From contig NC_134571.1 of assembly GCF_050947875.1 (NCBI RefSeq), positions 1,441,001 through 1,505,000 on the forward strand: DNA of 64,000 nt. The letters are read 5' to 3'. A model generated the notes under the pieces. The model did not search any database, was not told the DNA's origin, and saw nothing but the letters and a program-made list of their open reading frames with translations. This document shows, in pieces, positions 54,891 to 64,000 of this stretch. The first letter of the stretch is position 1. Every line of letters begins with the position of its first letter. A program made the translations under genes and the position numbers. This DNA is from Dermacentor variabilis (Eukaryota > Arthropoda > Arachnida > Ixodida > Ixodidae).

Positions 54891-56720
54891 TCAGTAATTG
54901 TATGTGCGCTCACCACAACCTGCGAGTTCGAGTTCCTCCAATATTGCGTCGTGACAGACGTCGAAGGCTCCTTTGAGGTCTAGTGCTAGGACTAGTCTCT
55001 CGTCGCCGTATGGTATATTAGTTAGAATTTCGTCTATAAGTAGGAGGAACGCCTCCTGGCGATATAAACCCGTGCGAAATCCTATCATGGAGTCCGGGAA
55101 CCGGCTCCGCTCTTCTAGGTATCGCTGCAATCTGCTATGGATAACGCTTTCATAGAGCTTATCCAGGCAGGACGTGAGCGACACCGGCCGTATTGTATCA
55201 GTCGAGGGATTCTTTTTTGGTTTGGGGATCATGATTATTTTAGCCAATTTCCACTCTTGGGGCAAGTCTCCCTTGGCCCAGCATTCGCTATTGAAAATCT
55301 TTGTTCTTTTCGCTAGGGCTACCGAATCCATGTTTCAAATCATTGCATTTGTGATCGAGTCTGGGCCCGGTGCCGAGTTTTTAACTGCGGATTGTGCCGC
55401 CTCATACACTTTCGCGTACGTTATTTCTTCGTCTAATTTATGGTTCGCCTCCCCCATGTATTGTCTCCTTGCGTACGACGATCCCGTGGCAGGTGAGGGT
55501 CCTGTGTACTTCTTCTGAAGAGCATGGACTAGATCTTGGTCTGTACCCTCGAAGTTGTCTGTTTTAATTTGGAGCTTCTTGTTATTCTCAGTACGTGTGC
55601 TCATCGGGTCTAGCATGCTTCGTAGTATTCGCCACGTACTGGTCGTTCCCAGAGTTCCTGATACGGTTCTGCAGAATGTTGCCCACTCATTTTTAGCGAG
55701 CTCGTTGGCGTGGCCTTGGGCTTGCTCTGCCAAGAGAGCGATGCATCGTCTCAGGTGTTTGCTTAGACGTTGTCTTTTCCACCTCTTGGCCAGTTTCCGC
55801 CTCTCTTCCCATAGGCTGACCAGGTGAGAGTCTATCACCGGCACCTCCGCTGTACGTTCAGTGACTTTAGTGGTGTCGCCGTGTGCTCGTTGAAGGAATT
55901 CAGTCCATTCTCGCATGTTGGTCGGGGCTGTATCCTACTCCTCCAGCTCTTTCTGGAGTTCTCTATAACAAGGCCAGTCAGTTAATTTAGTCATTCCTAT
56001 TGTTCTCCGTATGTTGGGCATGGAGAGCACTACTCTGATTATGTCGTGATCGCTTCCCAGGTTTTCGTCAAAGGAAACCCATTGTGCGTCTCTGATGTTA
56101 ATTGTAAAGGCATGGTCGGGCGCCGTGTCTCTGCTGATGCTGTTACCCGTGCGCGTCGGTTTGCCGATCTGATTGATTGCCCGTAAGCCCAAGGCCGTTG
56201 CAGTGCGCTCGAGTAGGAACCCTTTGGGCAACGTTTTTGCGTATCCCATAGCATGTGGGGTGCATTAAAGTCACCCACTATCACCGCCTTATCCCTGGTG
56301 CCCGCTAAATCTTTTGTTGCTGAGAGAATGTGGGGTAGGTCGTCCCCTTTACTTTTGGGAGGACTGTACAGATTTGTGATTAGTGTGTGTGCCTTACTAC
56401 GTTTCTTTGGCATCACACTGATAACTATGGAATTAGTCTCTCCCTCAGTTTGCGGAAGTGTTAATAATTGAGCGTTTATCGACTTGCTCACCAGCGTGGC
56501 GACCTTCGAATATTGAGGACCGCTCAGAGTGTAGTATCCCTGCAGTTTGGCCAGCTTGGCCCTGACCTCCTGCAGACATATCACGTCAGGAGTGATTCCG
56601 GAGCTCATGATAAACTGGTGGAACGGCAGTTCTGGAGTAGGAGCGGCAGTTCCATTGCCATATCTCTAATTGTTCTGAATTTTGTATTCGTTGTGATTTC
56701 TTAGCGTGATTAGCCATATT
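54891..56720 (-). pseudogene. I-clade LINE ORF2, 5' part (endonuclease and start of RT)
   Basis: Minus strand. A start ATG at 56720-56718 leads to QLEIWQWNCRSYSR, the classical first block of I-clade endonuclease. SGITPDVICLQEVR, VIVGDFNAPHMLWDT and NLGSDHDIIRVVL are the catalytic blocks. The region up to RT contains WATFCRTVSGTLGTTSTWRI. RT has SAPGPDSITNAMI, WKLAKIIMIPKPKK, RPVSLTSCLDKLYESV, FRTGLYRQ and LALDLKGAFD, then breaks off at about 54891, before the catalytic YADD. Loss of the 3' half is the reverse of normal LINE truncation. Frameshifts lie near 56200, 55925 and 55333. Confidence 0.8.
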
Positions 56721-57500
56721 TCCCACTCTTATTTTAAGCCCGCGACGTTTCCGTGTCCGAGCCCTCGGATTCTGTTACGCAGTGGCACAGTAAAATAGAA
56801 GATTTCATTTTTTGAAGCGAGGAAGAGGCTTTCACTCTAACCTCAAATAAGCTATGCCAATGTGGCGTGGCAGGGGGCGAAACCACATCGGTCTCAGGAG
56901 TCTACAGGGGTCACAGTCAGTGGTCCCGTAGAAACTCCATCCACCCCCTTGGTGGTAGCAGCCAGTATTGCTCCACCATCATCTAAGATGGCCCTGCAGA
57001 CAGCTGTTCGGCAGGTCCCAAGACTAAACTGAACGTTAAGGCCCGAGACGAGTGTCCCGGCGCCTGGCTCTCGATCATCCAGTGCCTCACTGAAGGCGAC
57101 GGAGGTCGACCCCAAAACCGTGGCGTCATCGACACAAAAGGAATGGCGTTCTTTTGAGTGCTCTAAGAAGGACAAGCTCCTTGTAACTGCGGTGAAAAAG
57201 TGGCAGGTAACCTGAATGGTTACCATCCATCAAACGGGGATTGTTCCCTAATGCATGTCATCTTTAACTTTTACGTTCACACATGTCAGTGCATTTTTCA
57301 TTTTATAACCGTGACTTTCATTGTACCCTGGTATTGTAGAGGTCTCGTACACAATATAGGTGACATCAGACATCAACATCTTTTCACCAGTTGGTGTGGC
57401 TTCAAGAAATGAATCTCCATCCAAAAAATAGTCAAATTCTCAAAGGTTTCACCATTTTCCAAAGGGCAACATAACAGACTGGTGTACTAGTTGGTATTGC
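56721..57500. other. flank of the I-clade LINE, unassigned
   Basis: A minus-strand frame of 110 codons (57226-56894) has no recognisable domain; it could be a remnant of the LINE's ORF1 but I cannot show it. The remainder is featureless. Confidence 0.3.
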
Positions 57501-57648
57501 ATGTTAATAGTTCTTAGTGCAGATAAACACAAGACACGAGAGAAGGCACACAGGACACCGCACTACTAACAACTGAGTAGTTAGTAGCGCTGTGTCTATG
57601 TGCCTTCTCTCGTGTCGTTAATTTCTTTGCGATAAAAACTATTAACAT
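57501..57648. repeat. fold-back hairpin, about 70-bp arms
   Basis: ATGTTAATAGTT...ACTAACAACT on the left and AGTTAGTAGCGCTG...ACTATTAACAT on the right form arms of about 70 bp with a few mismatches and indels; the spacer is under 10 bases. Outermost eight bases ATGTTAAT/ATTAACAT are perfect. Confidence 0.8.
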
Positions 57649-57869
57649 GTCTGACGGGACTGCAAATATTCCAGCTGCTTCTTAGGAAAAGTCGCTACAG
57701 TCGTGCAGGGAGGCACTCCTACCTGAAATGTCCAATTGAATACATCTTTCGAGGCCGTAGCCATCAGCATTCTGTCTCACAAAACCATCACCATTTGTTC
57801 ACTGTATATTCCATCCCATACCCATTTTACTACTAAACACTTAGAATATTTAACAGATCAATTCCTGGA

Positions 57870-58260
57870 GCCATTTTTTTAGTAGGAGATATTAATGCTC
57901 ATTGTACTCTCTGGGGCAGTGTCAAAACTGACAAAAGAGGGCAGCTCATTGAAGATTTTTTTCTGTCCAATGATATCTGCTTTCTAAAGTCAGGCACACC
58001 GACCTACTTTTCACCGACTTCCTGCATTTTTAGTTGTTTAGATTTAGCTTTTTGCTCACCATCTCTTTCTAATGATTTTAAATGGGAAGCCCTCTGGATG
58101 TCATATGGTAGTGACCACTTACCCGCAGTCATCAAACTCTTATCATCACCACCAACGTTAGGCACTAGGCCAGGCCGGTGGAAATCACAGCTCGCTGACT
58201 GGCCAGTTTTTATGAAGAACACGAAATTGGAAGTTGTCTTTTTGCCAGAACTAAGCATTC
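57870..58260 (+). pseudogene. I-type LINE endonuclease
   Basis: FLVGDINAHCTLWGSVKTDK (57885 on) is the GDFNAHH..WGS block, PTYFSPTSCIFSCLDLAFCS the SxIDLTxCS block and YGSDHLPAVIKLL the terminal SDH block. The Asp and His residues are kept although GDF has become GDI. Confidence 0.7.
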
Positions 58261-58890
58261 ACAAAATTTAAAAAAAATTCACTGAGGTCATAATCTGAGC
58301 GGAAAAAAAGGCTATACCCCAGTCTATACCAGTATTGTGCGCAAAAATCTAAATCCCTTGTCAAGTATGTTCTTTATTTCGGGAAATCCTTGGTGCATGC
58401 ACACACGCGCAGTCTGCATTCCGTCCCGCTGCACCGCATGCAGCTTGCTCCGCCAATTTCTTCACTCTTTCAGTTCGTTGTCGCGTGCTCCCCAAATGCC
58501 GACCATGCACACACGCCTTCCATGTTCTGGCTGCCCGCCACACACCATTGCCTGCTGACTCATGCCTGCTACTGTACACAGTTGCCTATCGTCTCGTGCC
58601 TGCGACTCTACGCCACCTGGCGTCGGCCCGGTACCCTCACACCCTGGTGGACAAACGAGAAACGAGTGTACTGAAGCTAAAAAAAGAACAAAATACGGCC
58701 TGGGGAATCCTACTGAGATACCCCACCTATAGCAACCTTTTACACTTCAGACAGACCAAAGTCAAAGCATGATTTGTTTGAAGACAGGCAGAGAAATCAT
58801 CATGGCAAAAATACAAATATTCAATTAATATTGTGGTCAAATCAAAACGAATGTGGAACCAAGTGAGGAAATTTAAAGGAGAGTACTCAT

Positions 58891-59021
58891 TTTCATTTCA
58901 TTTATTTCATTTATTTTTCCCTTAAAGGCCCGAAGGCATTACATAAGGGGGGAGCAAAATCAAGGTCAAAGAGAAAGAATAAATTGACAAAAGAGAACAA
59001 TAACAAAAAAAAGAGTATATT
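58891..59021 (-). mobile_element. short CR1-like LINE 3' end with 7-bp duplication
   Basis: Reads as the same 3' terminus as the LINE at 27145 (complement of TTTTTCCCTTAAAGGCCCGAAGGC) with an ATTTCATTTATTT tail. TACTCAT precedes (58884-58890) and follows (59022-59028). Only 131 bp were copied, a strongly 5'-truncated insertion into the I-type LINE. Confidence 0.75.
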
Positions 59022-59159
59022 TACTCATCATACACTATACCACCACTTACATGTCCAGGCACATAAACGACTCTAAAAGAACAGGCCAACTTATTAGGCA
59101 AAAGCTTTTACACCATCTCAAGCTCAGCAAACTACTCAAATATACATTCTTAAAATAGA

Positions 59160-60520
59160 AAGAGTTGGCGGAGAAACAGAGACTGCGCACAACCGGTGCT
59201 TCAAATGAACTGTATAATAATCCTCTCACAATACAGGAATTGAACAGAGTTCTTTCTGCCGGTAAAAAAATGGCAACAGGTCTTGACCTTGTCCACTACA
59301 CAGTTCTGGCACACCTATCTCAAGCATTGGTACAGGCACTTCTTAAACTTTTCAATAAGATATGGGAGTCTGGGGTAATGCCTACAGATTGGAAAAATGA
59401 AGTAGTAGTGCCTTTTCTAAATCTGATAAACCTGCAACATCCCCAAGCAGCTACAGGCCCATTGCAATAACAAGTTGTCTAGCCAAATCATATAAGAGCA
59501 TTATAAACATAAGACTCACATTCATCCTTGAATCAAGAAGCCTAATAGACACACACCAGTGCGGATACAAAAAAGGGGTGCTCCATCACTGACCATCTTG
59601 TCTGACTGGAACATGAAATATGTGACATGTTTCTACAGAAACAACACTGTCTCGCAATTTTCTTCAATTTAGAAAAACCGTGTGATACCATGTTGCGATA
59701 TGAAATTTTATGAGGCCTGGCTGACTTGAGAATTCATGGCAGAATGCTAAACTGCCTGTCTGATTTTATGTCAAACAGAACATTTCAGCTACGTCTTGGC
59801 ACAATACTTTTACACACCTTTACACAAGAAAATGGCATTCCACAACATTGCATTCTCAGCACAACATTTTTCATAGTCTAAATGAACTCTATTAATAAAA
59901 TGATCCCATCCTCTGTTATGTACTTAGTATATGTCAGTGATTTGCAAGTGGCTTGACGCACCTCAAATCTATCCACCTGCGAAAGGCAACTACAAATAAC
60001 AATAAATAATCTCACACAATGGGCTGACAAATATGGTTTCCATTTTTCAACCCACAAAACTGTTACAGTTCTGTTTTTCCAGAAGCGAGGGTTACACTGC
60101 AATCCAGTTCTGACATTGGATGGTAGAACGCTGCCGGTCAAAAAGAACTACAAATTTTAGGCATAACTTCTGGCATAAAACCGAGCTCCCTGGCCCACAT
60201 TAACACAACAAAAATTAAGGCAAATAAAGCACTAAATGTTCCCAAGGTATATTGCACCAGCACTGGGGATCTGACCGAACAGGCCTACTACGTATTTACT
60301 GGTCCCTTGTGCGCAGCATCCTGGACTATATTGGTGTAGTTTATGGTGCAGCTAGGCAATCTTATATTAAACGACTTGATCTAATTCATGATCTCGGCCT
60401 GCGACTGGCAAGCAGTGCCTACAGAAAATCGCCTGTCCGCAGTTTATACGTTGACTGCAGTGAGCCTTTCATACAGCACCTAAGAGCACTACTTACACTT
60501 TATATGTACTGAGAATTCGG
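59160..60520 (+). pseudogene. I-type LINE reverse transcriptase
   Basis: ATGLDLVHYTVLAHLSQALV, WKNEVVVPFLN, SSYRPIAITSCLAKSYKSII, HQCGYKKG, QHCLAIFFNLEKPCDT and QENGIPQHCILSTTF give RT blocks in order across several frames. The catalytic box near 59930 reads LVYVSDLQV, YVSD in place of YVDD. SWGSDRTGLLRIYWSLVRSI and LDYIGVVYG (60262 on) represent the thumb. Confidence 0.8.
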
Positions 60521-60809
60521 TCATCACCACAACATATATGCTACAATATCATAAAACAATGCAGATCATGGGTACACTACACAAATAAACCGAACACGAT
60601 TCAGCCACTTATCTTACAATACGAAGAATACTGTCAGACTTACAATATTCCTCATGAGGTCCTGCAGGTTGCTGAGAGGCCACAAGGACTAGCCCCATGG
60701 TGCAATTTTGCACAGCTGTATGACTGAACACTAACACATCTAAAGAAAAAAGACACCCCACAAAAACCTATCATGCAAAGGTTCGCTGTTCAAGACAAAT
60801 ATGAAAAAT

Positions 60810-61540
60810 CATGGAGAATTTTACAGATGGTTATAAAACACAAGAATACGTGGGTGTTAGAACTGTAACGAAAAATTGGGAAAATAGCATTCGGATAAAT
60901 AATTTTGCTTCAGTCTTTACTGCCAAAATTTATCCGATATGGACGGCAGTAAAAGAAAATTGCCACCAACAAGCAGATGAATGCTATCATTTAAACTGTC
61001 TAGTTAAGTGCACTCAGAGCTCTAAACTTAACTCCGTGTGTGAACCTCTGCTTGGCGATATCCTAAACATGGTGGTCATTATAAATACGGAAGAACCAAA
61101 CAATTCTGCTGGGTCCCAAGCCATGTTGGGAAGCCAGGGAATGAAGCGGCAGGTAGATGTGTGTCCATGGCAGTGCACAAAGACATAATGCACACAACAC
61201 TTCCATACAAAGACAATGCCCGAGCGATTCGTAAGGCCCTGGCATCAAAGTGGCAACTAGAATGGGAGTCTTGCATAAATAACAATTTACATGCAACAAA
61301 ACCCCTGCTTGGCAAGTGGAAGTCGTGCAGTCATCAGCAATGCTTCTCTGAGGTGATCCTATGTCGACTTCGAATTCGGCATACACATCTGAGACACAAT
61401 TTTCTACTTCGAAAAGAAAACCTGCCAACTTGCGAGAAGTGCCATGAACCGCTTACAATAATGCACATTATTATGACATGTCCACATATTGAAATACAGA
61501 GACGGAGGCTTTTACAGAATCTATAACTTACACATACCTA
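60810..61540 (+). pseudogene. I-type LINE RNase H and C-terminal Cys-His domain
   Basis: FTDGYKTQEYVGVRT is the first RNase H block (D of TDGS present, S changed), ASVFTAKIYPIWTAV the second with the Glu lost (Ala-Lys in place of Ala-Glu), and WVPSHVGKPGNEAA the fourth in a shifted frame near 61105. The end has CEKCHEPLTIMHIIMTCPH, the CCHC motif that closes I-clade ORF2, with termination at 61526. Confidence 0.8.
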
Positions 61541-61609
61541 TATACCCCGCCTCAGTATTGGGAGATGATCCGCTAGTGCCTTTCACTCACTAGTTAAACA
61601 TTTTAGATA

Positions 61610-61653
61610 AAATCAAATGTTAAGGCAGCAAAAGCTGCCTTAACATTTGATTT
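61610..61653. repeat. perfect 19-bp palindrome with 6-base loop
   Basis: AAATCAAATGTTAAGGCAG (61610-61628), loop CAAAAG, then the exact complement (61635-61653). It lies in the 3' UTR of the I-type LINE. Confidence 0.8.
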
Positions 61654-61735
61654 CTTAGTATCTTGTGGCTGGCGCAGCACGGCCTTAGTCGCTTTTGTGC
61701 CATTAAACCCGAATTAACTAACTAACTATATTCAC

Positions 61736-62400
61736 CGGTGGTGAGTCCGCAATGTTTGGCATGATACGCTAGTGTGGCCCGCAACCTCCTGGCACTTGAT
61801 GCTTGGCTGATGTGGACATGGCCACACAGGAAGCTGAACACTGGTCCTGGCTGCCAACAGCAGTGCCTCACTGCACCTTGACATAGAGTGGAACGACTCG
61901 GGTGGCACTGAGGCGAGACCTAGACCAGCATGCCAAGGTCTTTGTCAGTGCTGCCAAGACATAGCGCTGACATGTCTGATCTCCTTGTGTTCCAAAACCT
62001 GTCTGCCTTGCCATTCGCACTGCCACATCTTTTTGCACCCGCACTTCGCTTAGGTGCTGTGCTTCTTTTCATCATTTTTGTCTCTGAGGGATCATTTCTT
62101 TTGTCTGCTTGCCTATTTTGTCAATCCTGACAGCAGTCGTAGAATACATCTTCATGGGCACGCAGTGCAGTTCTTGATCTGCAACATTTTCTATGAAAGA
62201 ATTATTTTGTGGACTTCAACTACAACCTGTGGGGATCAAAAGTTTATGTACTATGTTTTGGTCGTGAGCACAAGTGATGCTCAATGGCTGCTGTTTTGCA
62301 GAAACATACAGTACTCTGCTGATTTGGGGGCGAAATAGGTTTATGTCTTTGATGCCTTTTATGTCGTGAATAAGTCATATCTTGGAATGTAAAAGTATGA
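61736..62400. other. intron sequence, nothing recognised
   Basis: No gene or repeat boundary noted. Confidence 0.45.
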
Positions 62401-62594
62401 GCCTTACAGGGCTACTGAAACACTGTTTTAACTAGTAATCGTAGAATGGCCTCGCTATTCTCACGAATCTCATGCGACAAAAATTACATTTCATTTCATT
62501 AGCCACAAAAGAGCTCGATTATCTTTATTCGCGTTGAACGTGCACATGTCTATCAATCTCAGCATTGCTATTTGTTGGGCGTGTTGGTAAACTG

Positions 62595-63265
62595 ACTTGG
62601 AAAGTATATTTAGCGCCAGCGAACAAGGACAGAAGGGAGACGACACCACAATGCGCTAACTTCAACAACTTGATTTTCTGGAAACACCCACCTATTTATC
62701 CCATGCACAGTGTCGCCACCTCATCCAAATCTTAACCACCCAAAAAAGCCGTCTCCTTATCTAACAAGTCGACCGAAGGAGCACTAACACACATATCACT
62801 ATTCGGACAGGGTCGCGTAGAAGCTGTTGTTTATGAGCTCCCACTGTCCTGTAGGAAAAAATACATCGGACAGTGGGGAAGGTGTCTTAATGGCCGGTTA
62901 CGAGAGCATAGCCTAAACGGGAAAAATAAGCAATATGGTCATCTGTCAACTCATTATCAGAAATGCGGCTGTGCACCGGTGTATGGATCCTGCCGGGTTC
63001 TTGCGAGGCACAAAGATAAAGATGTGCGAGAGATTATTGAAGCTCAGGCTATCTGTTGGAACAGTGATACGTGTGTTAGTGCCCCTTCGGTCGACTCGTT
63101 AGATACGGAGACGGCTTTTTTAGATCGCTAAGGTTTGGATGAGGTGGCGTCACTGTGCATGGGTTAAATAGGTGGCTGTTTCCTGAAAATCAAGTTGAAG
63201 TTAGCGCATTGTGGTGTTGTCTCCCTTCTGTCCTTCTTCTCTGGCGCTAAATATGCTTTCCAAGT
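62595..63265 (+). mobile_element. Penelope-like fragment with inverted 180-bp arms
   Basis: Arms 62595-62780 and 63084-63265 are inverted copies (for instance ACTTGGAAAGTATATTTAGC and GCTAAATATGCTTTCCAAGT). The 300-bp spacer plus the start of the right arm encode the end of a Penelope-like ORF. The arrangement fits the inverted terminal duplications known for Penelope-like elements. Confidence 0.75.
62809..63131 (+). pseudogene. Penelope-like GIY-YIG endonuclease domain
   Basis: A single open frame of about 105 codons, without start, ends at TAA 63129-63131. EAVVYELPLSCRKKYIGQWG contains the GIY (here VYE)-YIG pair, followed by RCLNGRLREH with the catalytic Arg, a Cys-Gly-Cys-containing segment (HYQKCGCAP) and REIIEAQAI with the catalytic Glu. 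This is the C-terminal endonuclease of Penelope-like retroelements. The RT that precedes it in a full element is absent. The end of the frame overlaps the right inverted arm. Confidence 0.8.
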
Positions 63266-63519
63266 CTATCAATCTGTGTGGCAAAAAAGTGCTTGCGTGT
63301 GGTTCCGTTTTTTTTTTTTTCCATGTTTACCAAGGTTTTATACGCTTTGTATGACGTTTCGAAGGTGTGTATATAGCGATGAAAACTGGAAATAAATCTA
63401 TTATTGAAAGTTAGCACTGTGTGTGTCAGATGTGCCCTTCTGTTGTCCTTGTCGTTCAGCTTGCGCTACAACAAAATAAGATATGCAAAAGAAATTGCTT
63501 TCTCATTCAAATTTGCTTT

Positions 63520-63662
63520 TTTTATTGTCCGATAATTCGGAAAAATCGATCGGCAACTATACTTACTTGTGTAAAAGGTCGAATTTCAGTACAACGAAAT
63601 TTCGATAGAACGAAGGAAATTACCCTTTTTATTGACTTCATTTTGATGAGGTTTAACTGTAT
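63520..63662. repeat. pogo/Tigger-like terminal fragments
   Basis: TCCGATAATTCGGAAAAATC and GATCGGCAACTATA (63529-63565) match the right end of the Tigger-like element at 22380-22408. GAGGTTTAACTGTATA at 63649 looks like a second, different right end of the same superfamily. No matching left ends were found in the window. Confidence 0.45.
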
Positions 63663-64000
63663 ATGTTTCATTTATTTAACAGAAAACTGGCAGTTATGTA
63701 TTAGTGAGAATGTTCTTGTGATCACAAAATCATTCAGTAATTGTTGGGGAGTCCAGCTGCTTGCAGTGACACTGCATGACAACATTGTGGAAGCGAGAGG
63801 AAGCGATTTTTTCGCTGTTGTCGGCACGAAATTGTAAATTTGCAGCTACATGCAGTGCAATAATATTTGGCTCGCAACTTTACAGGAGCCTCTTCTACAG
63901 ATCAGCAACGTTTTTTTCACTCTGTTCAAAAAGTGTTTCAGGGCCCCTTCAGGTTTACTTAGCCAAGTATGTAATATCTTTCGTTTATAGGTAATGCATT

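Larger units (their letters stand above)
57700..61735 (+). mobile_element. I-type LINE with RNase H, degenerate but long
   Basis: A + strand non-LTR element extending from the endonuclease to the 3' tail (AACTAACTAACTA at 61713-61728). Endonuclease, RT, RNase H and C-terminal Cys-His motif follow in normal order. It is interrupted at 58891-59021 by a CR1-like LINE 3' end. Probably 5' truncated. Numerous stops and frameshifts. Confidence 0.8.
62405..63953. mobile_element. possible MITE with AGGGC..CTGAAACACT ends
   Basis: AGGGCTACTGAAACACTG at 62407 and, in complement, AGGGGCCCTGAAACACTT at about 63951 are similar inverted ends of a type seen next to TTAA elsewhere (25994). TTAC and TTCA stand in place of TTAA, so the duplication is decayed or the pairing is wrong. 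The Penelope fragment would then be inserted in it. Confidence 0.3.

Noticed and set aside
49344..64000. Next exon of NDUFA9
   Set aside because: No acceptor followed by a P-H-R-Y-like codon series in the needed phase was found; it is presumably beyond the window.

Overview
The window is animal nuclear DNA, most likely from a hard tick (Ixodidae). Six stretches of host coding sequence could be looked for; five were found, all exons of one gene, NDUFA9 (the 39-kDa SDR-fold subunit of mitochondrial complex I). They lie on the + strand at 2123-2220, 8839-8930, 25001-25163, 34246-34354 and 49199-49343. Every boundary has AG/GT splice sites and the phases fit together across four introns of 6.6, 16.1, 9.1 and 14.8 kb. 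The first coding exon(s) must lie left of the window and the last ones right of it. The tick assignment is an inference from the arthropod-like protein, the very long repeat-filled introns and several repeat types I associate with ticks (a tRNA-derived SINE, gypsy elements, I and CR1 LINEs, Penelope-like pieces).

Almost everything else is transposable elements sitting in these introns. Intron 1 (2221-8838) holds a CR1-like reverse transcriptase scrap, a complete but non-coding 2.2-kb LTR retrotransposon (4941-7147, GGTG target duplication, exact tRNA-Lys primer site) and a TTAA-flanked piggyBac-like MITE (7211-8017). Intron 2 (8931-25000) holds a nest four elements deep: a pogo/Tigger-like DNA transposon (9356-21312) contains a Ty3/gypsy element (9391-19635), which contains a solo LTR (11941-16856), which contains an almost full-length LINE with an SGNH-hydrolase ORF1 (about 12373-16830). 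A second Tigger-like element (21319-22408) and an I-clade LINE 3' half (22880-24500) follow. Intron 3 (25164-34245) holds a SINE with a 14-bp duplication, a long-armed foldback element, a CR1-like LINE (27145-31465) split by an 8-bp-TSD MITE, and a solo LTR. Intron 4 (34355-49198) holds two LTR retrotransposons, one inserted into the left LTR of the other, both decayed. Downstream of the last visible exon are a pseudogene of an unnamed multicopy family interrupted by a solo LTR, two I-type LINEs, and a Penelope-like endonuclease fragment with 180-bp inverted arms. Upstream of the first visible exon is a 282-bp tandem repeat carrying tRNA-like segments.

The most interesting recurrent signal is a set of seven fold-back hairpins (arms 23 to about 70 bp) scattered through the window. 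Their right arms resemble each other and the 3' end of the Penelope-like fragment, and two of them are bounded by 11- and 12-bp target duplications, so they look like mobile, Penelope-derived foldback insertions. No functional tRNA, rRNA, CRISPR array or prokaryotic gene was found. All transposon reading frames seen carry at least one stop, frameshift or missing domain.
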